DNA of 64,000 nt from CBDCGJ01 sp965238305 (GTDB taxonomy: Bacteria > Pseudomonadota > Alphaproteobacteria > GCA-2731375). Under the pieces are notes generated by a model that worked only from the letters and a program-made list of their open reading frames with translations, had not been told where the DNA came from and did no database searches. The stretch is from assembly GCA_965238305.1 (NCBI GenBank), contig CBDEHK010000001.1, forward strand, positions 1,426,001 to 1,490,000. The letters are read 5' to 3'. Both the position numbers and the translations under genes were made by a program. This document shows positions 52,774-62,196 of the stretch, piece after piece; positions within the stretch are counted from its first letter, which is position 1; each line of letters starts with the position of its first letter.

Positions 52774-53760
52774 ATGGACATGTCAAAACTATACCGCGAC
52801 AGTTTAATTTGGGACGATCATTGCGGCTTTGAGATGCTGCCCGAAGCAGCCCTTGCGCCATTGTTGACGCCTTGGCGGGAAGCCGGGGTCGATTATCTCT
52901 CGATCAATGTCGGCTTCGATCCTCGGCCCTGGCACCGCACGATCGAAAATATCGCCGTGTTGCGCCGCCGCTTACCGCTCGAAGTGCCCTATTGCGAAAT
53001 CATCTCTAAAGTTGAAGATATCGATCGGGTCCGGGCCAATGGCGGCATGGCGATCACGTTCGATATCGAGGGCATGAACGCGTTGAACGGGCAGCTCGAG
53101 ATGATTGAACTTTATTACGACCTTGGTGTGCGCCATATGCTGTTCGCCTATAACCGTAATAATTCGGCCGGCGCCGGTTGTCACGATGAAGATATCGGAC
53201 TGACCGGGTTCGGCCGCGACGTGGTCGCCGAAATGAACCGGGTCGGCATGGTCGTCGATTGTTCCCATAGCGGTTTTAAAACGACCATGGAGGCGATGGA
53301 AATTTCGGCCGATCCAGTTGTTTTTTCGCACTCCAATCCAAGAACGCTGGTCGATCATGGCCGCAACATCACCAACGACCAGATCAAGGCCTGTGCGGCA
53401 ACCGGCGGTGTGATAGGTATCAATGGCGTCAGTCTTTTTCTGGGCGAAGCCGTTCCCCGTCCGGCGACGGTGGCGCGTCATGCGGCCTATGTCGCGGAGC
53501 TGACGGCACCGGCTCATGTCGGTCTGAGCCTCGATTTTGACGCCTCATCTGACGACGATGGGGACTTGAACGGCATGATCTCGCGCAATCCAGAATATTG
53601 GCCGGAAGACGCCGGATACGATGACAGCATCACCATTATGGATATCCGATTGCTTCCCGAAGTGACGGCGGAACTCTCGAAAGTCGGTTTCAATAGCGAC
53701 GAAATTGTTGGTATCTTGGGCAACAATTTCCGCCGCGTGGCCAAACAAGTTTGGAAATAA
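52774..53760 (+). CDS. membrane dipeptidase-like (peptidase M19) protein
   Basis: A 328-residue TIM-barrel metallo-enzyme of the renal dipeptidase family. ITFDIEGMNALNG holds the bridging Glu, VVDCSHSGFKTTMEAME and VFSHSNPRTLVDHGRNITND the two further His, and HVGLSLDFDASSDDDGD the last Asp. The first metal motif, normally H-x-D, reads WDDHCGFEM, so the expected Asp is not in place; metal binding or activity may be altered. It is operonic with the small membrane protein at 52425. Likely substrates are dipeptides or beta-lactam-like amides. Confidence 0.85.
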   Translation: MDMSKLYRDSLIWDDHCGFEMLPEAALAPLLTPWREAGVDYLSINVGFDPRPWHRTIENIAVLRRRLPLEVPYCEIISKVEDIDRVRANGGMAITFDIEGMNALNGQLEMIELYYDLGVRHMLFAYNRNNSAGAGCHDEDIGLTGFGRDVVAEMNRVGMVVDCSHSGFKTTMEAMEISADPVVFSHSNPRTLVDHGRNITNDQIKACAATGGVIGINGVSLFLGEAVPRPATVARHAAYVAELTAPAHVGLSLDFDASSDDDGDLNGMISRNPEYWPEDAGYDDSITIMDIRLLPEVTAELSKVGFNSDEIVGILGNNFRRVAKQVWK

Positions 53761-53890
53761 CTGATCATTGCTGCCACAGCTGACTTGCCCCAAATCAATT
53801 CAACGGTGCTAAATATTAGCTATCTGTTGAACAGTGGTTTGAATTTGAGTTATAGAAGAGCCGCTTTGCAGAAATGAGAGGGTATTGACG

Positions 53891-55393
53891 ATGGATGTGG
53901 CGGTAGAGACAACGCAAAATAGCAATCAAGCGGTGGAGCATTTTGATGTCCTGATCGTCGGTGCCGGCATATCCGGCATTGATGCGGCTTATCATCTGCA
54001 GCAAAACTGCCCCGGTAAAAGCTTTGCGCTGTTGGAAAACCAGGAAAGTTTTGGCGGCACTTGGCACACCCATACCTATCCCGGCATTCGCTCCGATAGT
54101 GATTTATTTACCTTTGGCTATAGCTGGAAACCCTGGGCCGGACCGCCCATCGCCACGGGCGTCGAAATCCTGAAATATCTCGATGAAGTGCTGGATGAGC
54201 AGGATATTCGCCGTCACATTCGTTACCAACATGAAGTAAAGCGGGCGATTTGGGATAGCGACGCGAAAACTTGGAGCCTTGAAGTTATAGATAAAGTCAG
54301 CGGTGATACGGTTCAATTGACCTGCACTTTCCTGTGGATGTGTCAGGGTTATTATCGCCATTCGGAAGGATACACACCCGATTTTCCGGGTATGGATCGT
54401 TTCAAGGGGCAAGTCGTTCACCCGCAAGTCTGGCCGGACGATCTCGACTATAAGGGCAAAAACGTTGTCGTCATTGGCTCGGGTGCGACGGCGGCGACGC
54501 TGATCCCGGCGATGGCCGAGGAATGCGGCCATATCACCATGCTGCAGCGATCACCGACTTATTTTTTTGCCGCGCCAAACCGCAATGAGACGGCCGATAT
54601 TCTGCGCGGGCTCGATATCCCCAGGGAATGGATACACGAAATCACCCGCCAAAAAATCCTGCAGGAACAGCAGGAAGTGACCAGGCGCTCCTTTGAAGAT
54701 TCCGACGCCCTGAGAAACGAACTGATACATGGTGCAAAGCTGTATCTGGGCGAGGATTTTGACGTTGAGAAACATTTCACGCCGAGCTATCGGCCCTGGC
54801 GGCAGCGCCTGGCCTTCCTACCGGACGGCGATTTATTCCGCGGTTTAAGGATGGGCAAGGCCTCCGTGGCGACCGATAATATCGATACTTTCACGGAAAC
54901 AGGTATTCTGTTGAAATCCGGGGAAGAGCTGGAAGCGGACATCATCATCACCGCCACTGGATTTAACCTTAGTGTTTTGGGTGATATCGAGTTCACCATC
55001 GACGACGCGCCGTTGAATTTTCCTGAACGCTGGGCCCATCGCGGTATCATGTTCTCCGGCATTCCGAATATGGCTTATGTGTTTGGTTACCTGCGGACCA
55101 GTTGGACCATGCGCTCAGACTTGGTTGCAGGTTTTGTTTGCCGCCTGCTCAATCACATGGCGGAAAAAGGTGTCGAAACCGTCACGCCAGAGCTTCGTAA
55201 CGAAGACAAGGACATGCCGGCGCGACCTTGGGTCGAAGAGGAAAACTTCAATGCCGGATATCTGATGCGCAATATGCATATCATGCCGAAACAAGGCGAC
55301 CGTGCACCCTGGACGTTTAGCCAGAACTATTTTGCTGAGAAAGACGAGTTGCCGGCGGCCGATCTGGATGATGGTACTTTGGTCTACCGTTAG
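53891..55393 (+). CDS. Baeyer-Villiger-type flavin monooxygenase
   Basis: A 500-residue FAD/NADPH enzyme. The FAD site is DVLIVGAGISGIDAAYHLQ; the Baeyer-Villiger fingerprint is RFKGQVVHPQVWPDD (F-x-G-x-x-x-H-x-x-x-W-P); the NADPH site is VVVIGSGATAATLIPAMAE. Such enzymes insert oxygen into ketones or oxidise sulfur and nitrogen compounds; the substrate is not known. The ATG at 53891 follows GAGAGG; TTG 53885 is possible. It ends convergent with, and overlapping by four bases, the PEP-mobile-domain gene. Confidence 0.88.
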   Translation: MDVAVETTQNSNQAVEHFDVLIVGAGISGIDAAYHLQQNCPGKSFALLENQESFGGTWHTHTYPGIRSDSDLFTFGYSWKPWAGPPIATGVEILKYLDEVLDEQDIRRHIRYQHEVKRAIWDSDAKTWSLEVIDKVSGDTVQLTCTFLWMCQGYYRHSEGYTPDFPGMDRFKGQVVHPQVWPDDLDYKGKNVVVIGSGATAATLIPAMAEECGHITMLQRSPTYFFAAPNRNETADILRGLDIPREWIHEITRQKILQEQQEVTRRSFEDSDALRNELIHGAKLYLGEDFDVEKHFTPSYRPWRQRLAFLPDGDLFRGLRMGKASVATDNIDTFTETGILLKSGEELEADIIITATGFNLSVLGDIEFTIDDAPLNFPERWAHRGIMFSGIPNMAYVFGYLRTSWTMRSDLVAGFVCRLLNHMAEKGVETVTPELRNEDKDMPARPWVEEENFNAGYLMRNMHIMPKQGDRAPWTFSQNYFAEKDELPAADLDDGTLVYR

Positions 55394-57099
55394 CTCAGGA
55401 TCGTTACCTCACCGGTATTGCCATTCACCTCGATTTCAGCGCCGTCCGGGATCAATCTGGTGGCGTCTTTGACAGAACAAGCACACGGGATGCCCAATTC
55501 CCGGGCCACAATCACCGCATGGCTAAGGACGGCGCCCACTTCAACAACGACGGCCCGAGCCGGCACGAACAACGGCGTCCACGAAGGATCGGTTATAGGT
55601 GCAATCAAAATCTCACCAGGCTCCAGGCCACGCGGATCGCCTGGGTCCATGACCACACGGGCTTTCCCTCTCGCCAAACCCGGGGAGCCGGCAATGCCGC
55701 GCATCGGTCCGGCCACTGGTGTTGCGGCCGGGATTTCCGATTTTCGTACCGACGGGCGAATTTCGCCATCCAGGAAGAAGGCCGGTTCGCTGTCGCGCAT
55801 GACTTCCATATCTGCCCAGCGTTCTTCAATTAAATCTGTGAAAGCGGCGGGGTCGACCAAGAACTGTTCAAATTCGTCCGGCGTCAACATAGCCGGTTTG
55901 CGCAGATCGGCTGGTCCGCCGCGCTGGGTCGCGCGCCGCGCCAGTTCGAAATAGAGCCGCCTGGATGTGTTTAACTGTTTGATATTGGCGGTTTTGCAGG
56001 CTTCGCGACAAGCTTGATAATCGGCGAGGGTCGCAATCGTTTGGCTTAATTTTTTTGCTTTGCCGGGACTTAAACTTGCAGCGATTTCGTCAATCGCGGC
56101 GTGTGCTTTTGCTCGCGACGTTGCGGCCACGGTTTTTGGGTTGAGGTTATCACCGGCTGCCCGCATACGGTCGATGGCGTTCAGCGCGATTTCAGGTTTG
56201 CTTTCCCAAGTTTCGGACGTGAGTTCCCACTCATTGGGCCCGCGAAAACCGAAATCCGCCAAGAATTGCACGAATTTTGTGGTGAACTCGGCGGCTTCCG
56301 GCAATTCTGCCAGTTTTTCCTGCAATCCGTCGACGCCGCTTTCGAAAGCGGCGTTGACCGCCGGCGTTTCGCGGGCAATCCGGCCCAGTTGCCAAAGATG
56401 ATGCGAAGGTTGGGCGGAGGCCAAGTCATCGCCGACAATCGCTCCCATCAACTCGATGGCGCGGTCTTCCTGGCCGGCCTTGCGGCAAAGATCGACCAAA
56501 ACATCAAGCACGATGCTAGCGGCAAAAGAGCACGAAATGTGCAGGTAAAATATCCGCCGAAAGCCATCTGTGTTGTCGCGAATAGATCGCCACAATATTT
56601 CGTCGGTGGCGTTTAACGACGGAAGATTTTCGACCGATTTGTTGGCGATTTCTTCGACTTCCGGTGTGAAGGTTGCGTAAGCACCTTTTAATATCTTTAA
56701 TACCGAAATGACTAGTTTGACGGTGCACCAAAGATTTTTGTCTTGCGACCGCGGTTGATATGGCGGCACCGCGCCTTCGCCAAAGAAGGATACATCCATC
56801 TGTTCGACCGTTGTGCCCGGCGCCCGCACCGCCACCAAGCGCAACAAGCTCGCGTTCAGGTAACAATAGCCATTGAAAATGCCCAAAATAGCGAAGTCTC
56901 CTTCGCTGGCGTAATCCGCTTCGCTATGGACCCCCAAATCGATGAAGGAGCGTCGCCAGGCCCGTTCCGCCTCCAATCCAGCGAGGTTCCAACCCAGCGG
57001 GCTGACCGCTTCCGGAAATACTTCACCGACGTTGCCGCGGGTATAGACCGGCCAGTTTTTGCTAATCGGTATGTCGACAATCCAATCATTCTGGGGCAT
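55390..57099 (-). CDS. PEP-utilizing mobile-domain protein without ATP-grasp domain
   Basis: A 569-residue protein. The C-terminal 90 residues are a swivelling phosphohistidine domain: GIAGSPGLARGKARVVMDPG, and the phosphorylatable His in VVVEVGAVLSHAVIVARELG. The N-terminal 450 residues (starting DIPISKNWPVYTRGNVGEVF) resemble the central domain of rifampicin phosphotransferase-like and PEP-synthase-like proteins, but the ATP-grasp domain such enzymes need is missing. A separate ATP-grasp partner or a different role is implied. It overlaps the monooxygenase gene end by four bases and is divergent from the MetE-like gene. Confidence 0.82.
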   Translation of the reverse strand: MPQNDWIVDIPISKNWPVYTRGNVGEVFPEAVSPLGWNLAGLEAERAWRRSFIDLGVHSEADYASEGDFAILGIFNGYCYLNASLLRLVAVRAPGTTVEQMDVSFFGEGAVPPYQPRSQDKNLWCTVKLVISVLKILKGAYATFTPEVEEIANKSVENLPSLNATDEILWRSIRDNTDGFRRIFYLHISCSFAASIVLDVLVDLCRKAGQEDRAIELMGAIVGDDLASAQPSHHLWQLGRIARETPAVNAAFESGVDGLQEKLAELPEAAEFTTKFVQFLADFGFRGPNEWELTSETWESKPEIALNAIDRMRAAGDNLNPKTVAATSRAKAHAAIDEIAASLSPGKAKKLSQTIATLADYQACREACKTANIKQLNTSRRLYFELARRATQRGGPADLRKPAMLTPDEFEQFLVDPAAFTDLIEERWADMEVMRDSEPAFFLDGEIRPSVRKSEIPAATPVAGPMRGIAGSPGLARGKARVVMDPGDPRGLEPGEILIAPITDPSWTPLFVPARAVVVEVGAVLSHAVIVARELGIPCACSVKDATRLIPDGAEIEVNGNTGEVTILS

Positions 57100-57199
57100 G
57101 TGAAAGTTCTCCCTATTATCCTGTTCTTTATGACAGTGATATTGCTGGAATTATGAAAAACTGTTCTTGCTTTGGCAATACAAAAAGCGGCAGGTTACG

Positions 57200-58294
57200 G
57201 TGACTGATTTTCAAATTATGCGCAGACGGGAGACGAAATTGGGCCTGAAGACAACCTGCCTGGGGGCTTATCCTAAGCCTGACTATGTGCCCATTCTGGA
57301 TTGGTTCGGCGCGGCTGACGCGATGACCTCCAGTGCCGCGACGACAGCTTATTCAACAGATTTGGCGGCGGCAGGGGATGAGGCGGAACTATTGTTCGCG
57401 CGGGCCGCAGGCGAAGTGATCGGCGATCAAATTGCCTGCGGTATCGATGTTCCAACCGACGGCGAGGTACGACGGGAAAATTATATCCATTATCACTGCC
57501 GTCATCTCGCTGGCTTCGATTTCGAGAATCTGACCCAAAAATCTCTTCGCGACGATGCCTATGTCACCGAACTGCCGACTATTCGCGGGCCGGTCACAGC
57601 AAAGTCTGGGCATTTTCTGACCCATGATTACCAGGTCGCCCAAGCCTTCACGAAGCGGCCAATAAAAGTCACCTTGCCCGGGCCACTGACCATCGCCGAT
57701 ACTACCTACGATGATTATTATGGCGATCAAGCGCGGCTCTGCGCCGATCTCGCGGACGCCTTAAATTATGAGATCAGGGCATTGGCGGCGGCGGGCTGTC
57801 GTTATATTCAAATCGACGAACCGCTGTTTGCGCGCAAAGTCGCGGAGGCCTTGGATTTTGGTATCGACATGCTGTCGCGTTGTTTCGCCGGGGTGCCGGA
57901 TAACGTCACTCGGGCCATGCATATGTGCTGCGGCTATCCGAACCAATTGGACGACGAGGGATATCATAAGGCCGATCGGGGCAGTTATTTGCGTTTGGCG
58001 GACGCTGTAAACGGTGCTGCAATAGACCAGGTTTCCATTGAAGACGCCCATCAACCCAACGATCTTTCATTATTGGAACGTTTCGACCGCATCGACGTTA
58101 TTTTTGGCGCTGTGGCGATCGCCCGCAGTGAGGTGGAAAGTGAAAAAGCAATTCGCGAACGACTTATCGCCGCGCTCAACCATATCGACCGCGACCGTTT
58201 GATCGCCGCGCCCGATTGCGGGCTGGGTCTGTTGGGCCGTGATCTGGCGATGAAAAAACTCCGGGTTCTCACCAGCGCCGCGCAATCGGTTTGA
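57200..58294 (+). CDS. cobalamin-independent methionine synthase-like (MetE C-terminal class) methyltransferase
   Basis: About 364 residues; the length of the C-terminal half of MetE, as in the short 'methionine synthase II' family. TTCLGAYPKPDYVPILDW is the start of the barrel; likely zinc ligands are in RAMHMCCGYPNQ (His and Cys), Glu in VSIEDAH, and Cys in LIAAPDCGLGLLGRD. It probably transfers a methyl group to a thiol; the methyl donor is not predictable and it may not make methionine. The start is uncertain: GTG 57200 or ATG 57218. It is divergent from the PEP-mobile-domain gene, convergent with the gene at 58297. Confidence 0.82.
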   Translation: MTDFQIMRRRETKLGLKTTCLGAYPKPDYVPILDWFGAADAMTSSAATTAYSTDLAAAGDEAELLFARAAGEVIGDQIACGIDVPTDGEVRRENYIHYHCRHLAGFDFENLTQKSLRDDAYVTELPTIRGPVTAKSGHFLTHDYQVAQAFTKRPIKVTLPGPLTIADTTYDDYYGDQARLCADLADALNYEIRALAAAGCRYIQIDEPLFARKVAEALDFGIDMLSRCFAGVPDNVTRAMHMCCGYPNQLDDEGYHKADRGSYLRLADAVNGAAIDQVSIEDAHQPNDLSLLERFDRIDVIFGAVAIARSEVESEKAIRERLIAALNHIDRDRLIAAPDCGLGLLGRDLAMKKLRVLTSAAQSV

Positions 58295-58296
58295 TA

Positions 58297-58977
58297 TTAA
58301 TTGATAATGTCGTCGATCCGATCAATCCAGCGATCGGCTTCGTCTGGATCAATGGCGACGCCCAGGCTGCCGTGACGATAAATCGCCACCAGTCGCTTCA
58401 TCGAACCGACATGTGAATGATCCGCTGCACGGTGCAACCATTTCTCTGCTTTTACCTCATCTTTCGGGATCCCCCGGCCATGCTCATAATCGTAGGCCAA
58501 TGTCGCCATCGCCGTGACGGAGCCGAGTTCCGCTGCATTCCGGTTGGCCGCGAAGGCGTCCAAATCACGATGAAGAACCTGATAGGCAACGGCCAAGATT
58601 TCATGTGCCGCAAGTAGATTTGGCTCAATAGATATTGCTTTTTGCAATGGCGGCAACGCCGGTTCCCACCGTCGCAAGGCCGCCAGCGCCGCGCCTAGGC
58701 GATAATGTGAAGAAGCCTGGCCAGGGATCATCTCGGTGACCTGTTGGAACACCCGTAACGCGGCGTCATATTCGCGCTGATAAAATAATCCTTCGCCATA
58801 AGCGGTGATTAGTTTGACATTCATTGGGTCCTGCAAAATGGCGTTTCGGCAACTGTCGACGTCGCCTTTTGGTCCCCTATTTAGACACCGCTCATGCAGG
58901 TTCCAATCCGCCATTGCGACGGTCGTGAAAAACGATCCAGCAAGAAGTAAATAAATCAAAGTTTTGCCGTTAAACAT
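58297..58977 (-). CDS. secreted TPR/Sel1-like repeat protein
   Basis: A 226-residue protein with an N-terminal signal peptide (FNGKTLIYLLLAGSFFTTVA). Three TPR-like helix pairs follow (EYDAALRVFQQVTEMIPGQA; LPPLQKAISIEPNLLAAHEI), then Sel1-like repeats (ATLAYDYEHGRGIPKDEVKA; EKWLHRAADHSHVGSMKRLV). Such periplasmic repeat proteins scaffold other proteins; partners are unknown. The start at the Met before F-N-G-K is chosen; an ATG six codons upstream (58995) is possible. Confidence 0.75.
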   Translation of the reverse strand: MFNGKTLIYLLLAGSFFTTVAMADWNLHERCLNRGPKGDVDSCRNAILQDPMNVKLITAYGEGLFYQREYDAALRVFQQVTEMIPGQASSHYRLGAALAALRRWEPALPPLQKAISIEPNLLAAHEILAVAYQVLHRDLDAFAANRNAAELGSVTAMATLAYDYEHGRGIPKDEVKAEKWLHRAADHSHVGSMKRLVAIYRHGSLGVAIDPDEADRWIDRIDDIIN

Positions 58978-59094
58978 GCGAGGTCTTTCAAGCATTAAAC
59001 GTTGTAATTTCTAAATAGCATTTTTATAGCTAGAACCAAGAACCAAAAGTTCTTCGATAACGGTTTTCTTTTGTGCGCCGTTGCGACGATCCGT

Positions 59095-59649
59095 TCACAA
59101 CAGAAGCTTGCGCACAATTTCGGGCCAGACGGTTTGCGCGGTCGATTTTTCGTGCAGTCGGTTATGAGGCGAACGCTGCAATCTGGAATAGGCGATGCTA
59201 AAGCCGGTGATACGCCCGGATCGTTCGGACATCGGCAGGACCAGGCGTTCGGTTCTAATTTCCGTTACATTCGGCACGTTGTTGGTATGGATGCTGTGCA
59301 GGATGCAGGTTTTTTTCAATAAACCTTTGATCGCCAGAGTAAAATCCTGCGCCGCGTCCTGAGTTATGACTTCGGCGATTGTCATGCCGGTGGCGTCGAT
59401 GCCAAGTGAGCGCGCCACTTCCATGCCGACAAATCGATACCGAATACGTTCCGGCGTCAATTCGAATATGGTCGGCACATCGATCAAGAATAACAATGGC
59501 AAAGTATGGGGAATCGCTTCGAAATTCAGATTCTCATAGTCGACGTAAGATGCTTGCTCGTAGGTTTCCTGCCAATGTCGACACAACTCACCGAGGCGCG
59601 GGTCGTTGATCCCCGCTCGCATCTCTGCCATTGTCGCCACCAACTTCAT
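59095..59649 (-). CDS. PAS_5-like sensor protein
   Basis: A 184-residue protein with no membrane segment. LGELCRHWQETYEQASYVDY, then P-L-L-F-L-I-D-V-P and YRFVGMEVARSLGIDATGMT, then R-L-V-L-P-M-S, fit the PAS_5-type domain seen at 15517, though more divergent. The signal and partner are unknown. Divergent from the porin gene at 59825. Confidence 0.65.
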   Translation of the reverse strand: MKLVATMAEMRAGINDPRLGELCRHWQETYEQASYVDYENLNFEAIPHTLPLLFLIDVPTIFELTPERIRYRFVGMEVARSLGIDATGMTIAEVITQDAAQDFTLAIKGLLKKTCILHSIHTNNVPNVTEIRTERLVLPMSERSGRITGFSIAYSRLQRSPHNRLHEKSTAQTVWPEIVRKLLL

Positions 59650-59824
59650 TCTGCAAGATATGGTGAAATAAACCCTGGCGGCAAGGCTGGCCTTTTGCCG
59701 CTGGGGATTATTTTATTGTTAGTGCGATTGCGAACCATCGTGGCCCGGCGAAATTTGAAATGTTATGTCTGTAACAGAGATAGTTTACTCTCTGGATTAT
59801 TGCCACTCTGACTTATAGTTACGA

Positions 59825-61102
59825 ATGTTCATGCGACAAATCACCCAGTGTCTATTCATTTTGACGGTCTTGTGCGTCGCGCACTTAGCCGGTTTGTCCA
59901 CGACTGCGCGGGCGCAAAGTGCGAGCGATGGAGATTATGTCTGCGACGACGACGAATGCGAGGCGGTACCGTTGAGCCGGGAGGGCCCACTGGGCTCGGA
60001 AGCGCAGAAACTGGGGAAATTCCTGAAGGATCAACCGGGATTTATTTCAAAACCGGTCGATACGCTTCGCTCTCTACTCGCCGATGATTTTGCCCTGGAA
60101 CTATTTGGCCACACGTTCACGGCCGGTCTGTCCGGCCGCGTAAACCGGGCGCTTTTATATGGCGATAATCAAGACGAGAACGAAGTTTTCCTGGTCGATA
60201 ACAATAATTCGTCGACGCAAATTGTCGGGGTTGCGGAACTGCCGATGAATGATAATTGGCTGCTCGGCGGCCGCATCAAACTCCCCATCATCTTCAACAG
60301 TTCGTTAGATGTTGATTTCGGCGACGGCGGTATCGACTTTTCCTTTGGCGAATTCGGTGAAGGCGAGCTGGGCGGTTATATCGTCCATGCGGAATACGGA
60401 AAGTTTTATTTCGGTTATGGCAGCACCGCTTCTGACGGTACGTCGGAAACAGATTTAAGCGGTATGACGGTGATTAGCCGCAGCCGTGTCCGCGACTTGG
60501 CAGGCGGTTTGTCTTTTGCGCCAGGGGGGCCGAAAATTCGTGACGTCTTCGCCAACTTCGACGGTCTGGGTGACGACAGCCGGATGCGCTACGACAGCCC
60601 CCGGATTGCCAATGCATTATGGTCGGTATCATTGACTTCCAGTGGCGATATCGATTTTGCGGCGCGTTGGGAAAAACGAATTGACGATCGCCGGATTGCC
60701 GCTGCTGCTTCGATCGTGGAATATGAAGACGGCAAGGAACAGGCTAGTATATCTTTCAGCACACTTTGGGAAAGCGGGTTCAATATATCCGGGGTTGCTT
60801 CCGGCCAACTGGGCGAGGACCGCGATCCGTATTTTCTTTATGCGAAGTTTGGTTGGTTCGCCACGCCGTTTGAAATCGGCAATACCGCCTTTGGTTTCGA
60901 TTTGGCCTACAATGACAGCGTTCGTCGGCCCGGCGACAAAGCCGCAAGTGTGGGGGCGTTTGTGGTTCAGTCGATCGATCGCGACGGTATCATTTACGCC
61001 GTCGATTTGTTTGGTGGCATTCGCCTCCATCATCTGGAGACGGATGAAAAAAATTACGACGACATTCTTGCCACGATGATCGGTTTTCGCGTCCGCTTCT
61101 GA
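59825..61102 (+). CDS. outer-membrane porin-like beta-barrel protein
   Basis: A 425-residue protein with a signal peptide (residues 1-30, ending T-T-A-R-A-Q). The mature part has a short Cys-pair segment (YVCDDDECEA), then alternating beta strands rich in aromatic and Gly residues (FGHTFTAGLSGRVNRALLYG; VHAEYGKFYFGYGST; PFEIGNTAFGFDLAYNDS). It ends in Phe (MIGFRVRF), as required for barrel assembly. Related to alphaproteobacterial porins; substrate unknown. The ATG at 59831 is an alternative start. Confidence 0.78.
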   Translation: MFMRQITQCLFILTVLCVAHLAGLSTTARAQSASDGDYVCDDDECEAVPLSREGPLGSEAQKLGKFLKDQPGFISKPVDTLRSLLADDFALELFGHTFTAGLSGRVNRALLYGDNQDENEVFLVDNNNSSTQIVGVAELPMNDNWLLGGRIKLPIIFNSSLDVDFGDGGIDFSFGEFGEGELGGYIVHAEYGKFYFGYGSTASDGTSETDLSGMTVISRSRVRDLAGGLSFAPGGPKIRDVFANFDGLGDDSRMRYDSPRIANALWSVSLTSSGDIDFAARWEKRIDDRRIAAAASIVEYEDGKEQASISFSTLWESGFNISGVASGQLGEDRDPYFLYAKFGWFATPFEIGNTAFGFDLAYNDSVRRPGDKAASVGAFVVQSIDRDGIIYAVDLFGGIRLHHLETDEKNYDDILATMIGFRVRF

Positions 61103-61109
61103 ATTTCTT

Positions 61110-62192
61110 CTAAAGCTCCAGTAGGTCGGCCGCTTCTGCACGCAGACGCTCCGGGCCCCCCAAGACGGCGCGGTTAAAGCCGATCCGTTTGAACCAATAA
61201 TGCAACCCCATCAGATCGGTAAAGCCCATGCCACCGTGGACTTCGGTTGCTGTGCGCGCCACAAAACGGCCGATTTCATCAACATGCGACTTCGCCAACG
61301 CGATCGACAACGGTGCTTCTTCCGGCATGTTGTCGAAAGCATATCCGGCATACCAGACGAGGCCACGGCACGGCTCCAATTCCGAGGCCATTTCCGCACA
61401 CATGTGCTTGACCGCCTGGAAGGAGGCGATGACGCGATCGAATTGGCGGCGTTGCTTGGCATAGTCGACGGCTTGCCGCAGCATTTCTTCGCCGGCACCA
61501 AGGCTATCGGCGGCAAGCACCACGCGACCCGCATTGATAACCTGACGCAATATATCTCGGGTGCCGGCGGCTAAGGTTTCGCATGGCGTCCCTTGAAACT
61601 GCAATTCAGCGACCGCTCGAGTGAGGTCGATTGTCGTCAATGGCACAACGTTCAGACCATCGGCATCACTAGCAAGCATGTGCAAACCGCCGTTTTGATC
61701 GCTGACCAGGTACCAGTCAGCTTCGCCGGCGTCCAGGGCGAACAAAGCCCGCCCGCTCAGCTTACCATCAACGACGCCGACACTGGCGTCTTCTCGGGGT
61801 CCGCTGGCCGCCTCCGATACGGCGACGGACACGCGCATTTCGCCCGCTGCGATTTTTGGCAACCACTCACCTTTTTGCGCCTCGCTGGCAGCCAAGGCAA
61901 TGGCCAGTGGCGCCATCACAGCGCTGGCGACAAAGGGGCTAGGGGCGACCACACGGCCTAATTCTTCGGCCACGATGACCGCTTCCATCAGACCAAGACC
62001 GGCGCCGCCAAAATCTTCCGGCACCAACAGAGCGCTCATGCCCATTTCGCTCAGGCCGTCCCAGAGCTGCCGATCGACATGAACGTTATCCAAAACCAGC
62101 TCGCGAACCCGATCCAGCGGCGACAATCGTCCGAGCGTCCCGCGAAAGCTATCTTGAATGAGGACCTGTTCCTCTGATAAGCCGAATTCCAT
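61110..62192 (-). CDS. acyl-CoA dehydrogenase, small heteromeric-type subunit
   Basis: A 360-residue ACAD-fold flavoprotein. MEFGLSEEQVLIQDSFRGTL is the start and LVPEDFGGAGLGLMEAVIVA the flavin-domain entrance; RQFDRVIASFQAVKHMCAEM and EVHGGMGFTDLMGLHYWFKR are the C-terminal helical domain. The Met behind AAGGATAAGA was taken as start. It is directly after the larger ACAD gene (4 bp), the arrangement of alpha2beta2 enzymes such as those of steroid side-chain degradation. No clear catalytic Glu was placed. Confidence 0.85.
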   Translation of the reverse strand: MEFGLSEEQVLIQDSFRGTLGRLSPLDRVRELVLDNVHVDRQLWDGLSEMGMSALLVPEDFGGAGLGLMEAVIVAEELGRVVAPSPFVASAVMAPLAIALAASEAQKGEWLPKIAAGEMRVSVAVSEAASGPREDASVGVVDGKLSGRALFALDAGEADWYLVSDQNGGLHMLASDADGLNVVPLTTIDLTRAVAELQFQGTPCETLAAGTRDILRQVINAGRVVLAADSLGAGEEMLRQAVDYAKQRRQFDRVIASFQAVKHMCAEMASELEPCRGLVWYAGYAFDNMPEEAPLSIALAKSHVDEIGRFVARTATEVHGGMGFTDLMGLHYWFKRIGFNRAVLGGPERLRAEAADLLEL

Positions 62193-62196
62193 ATTC

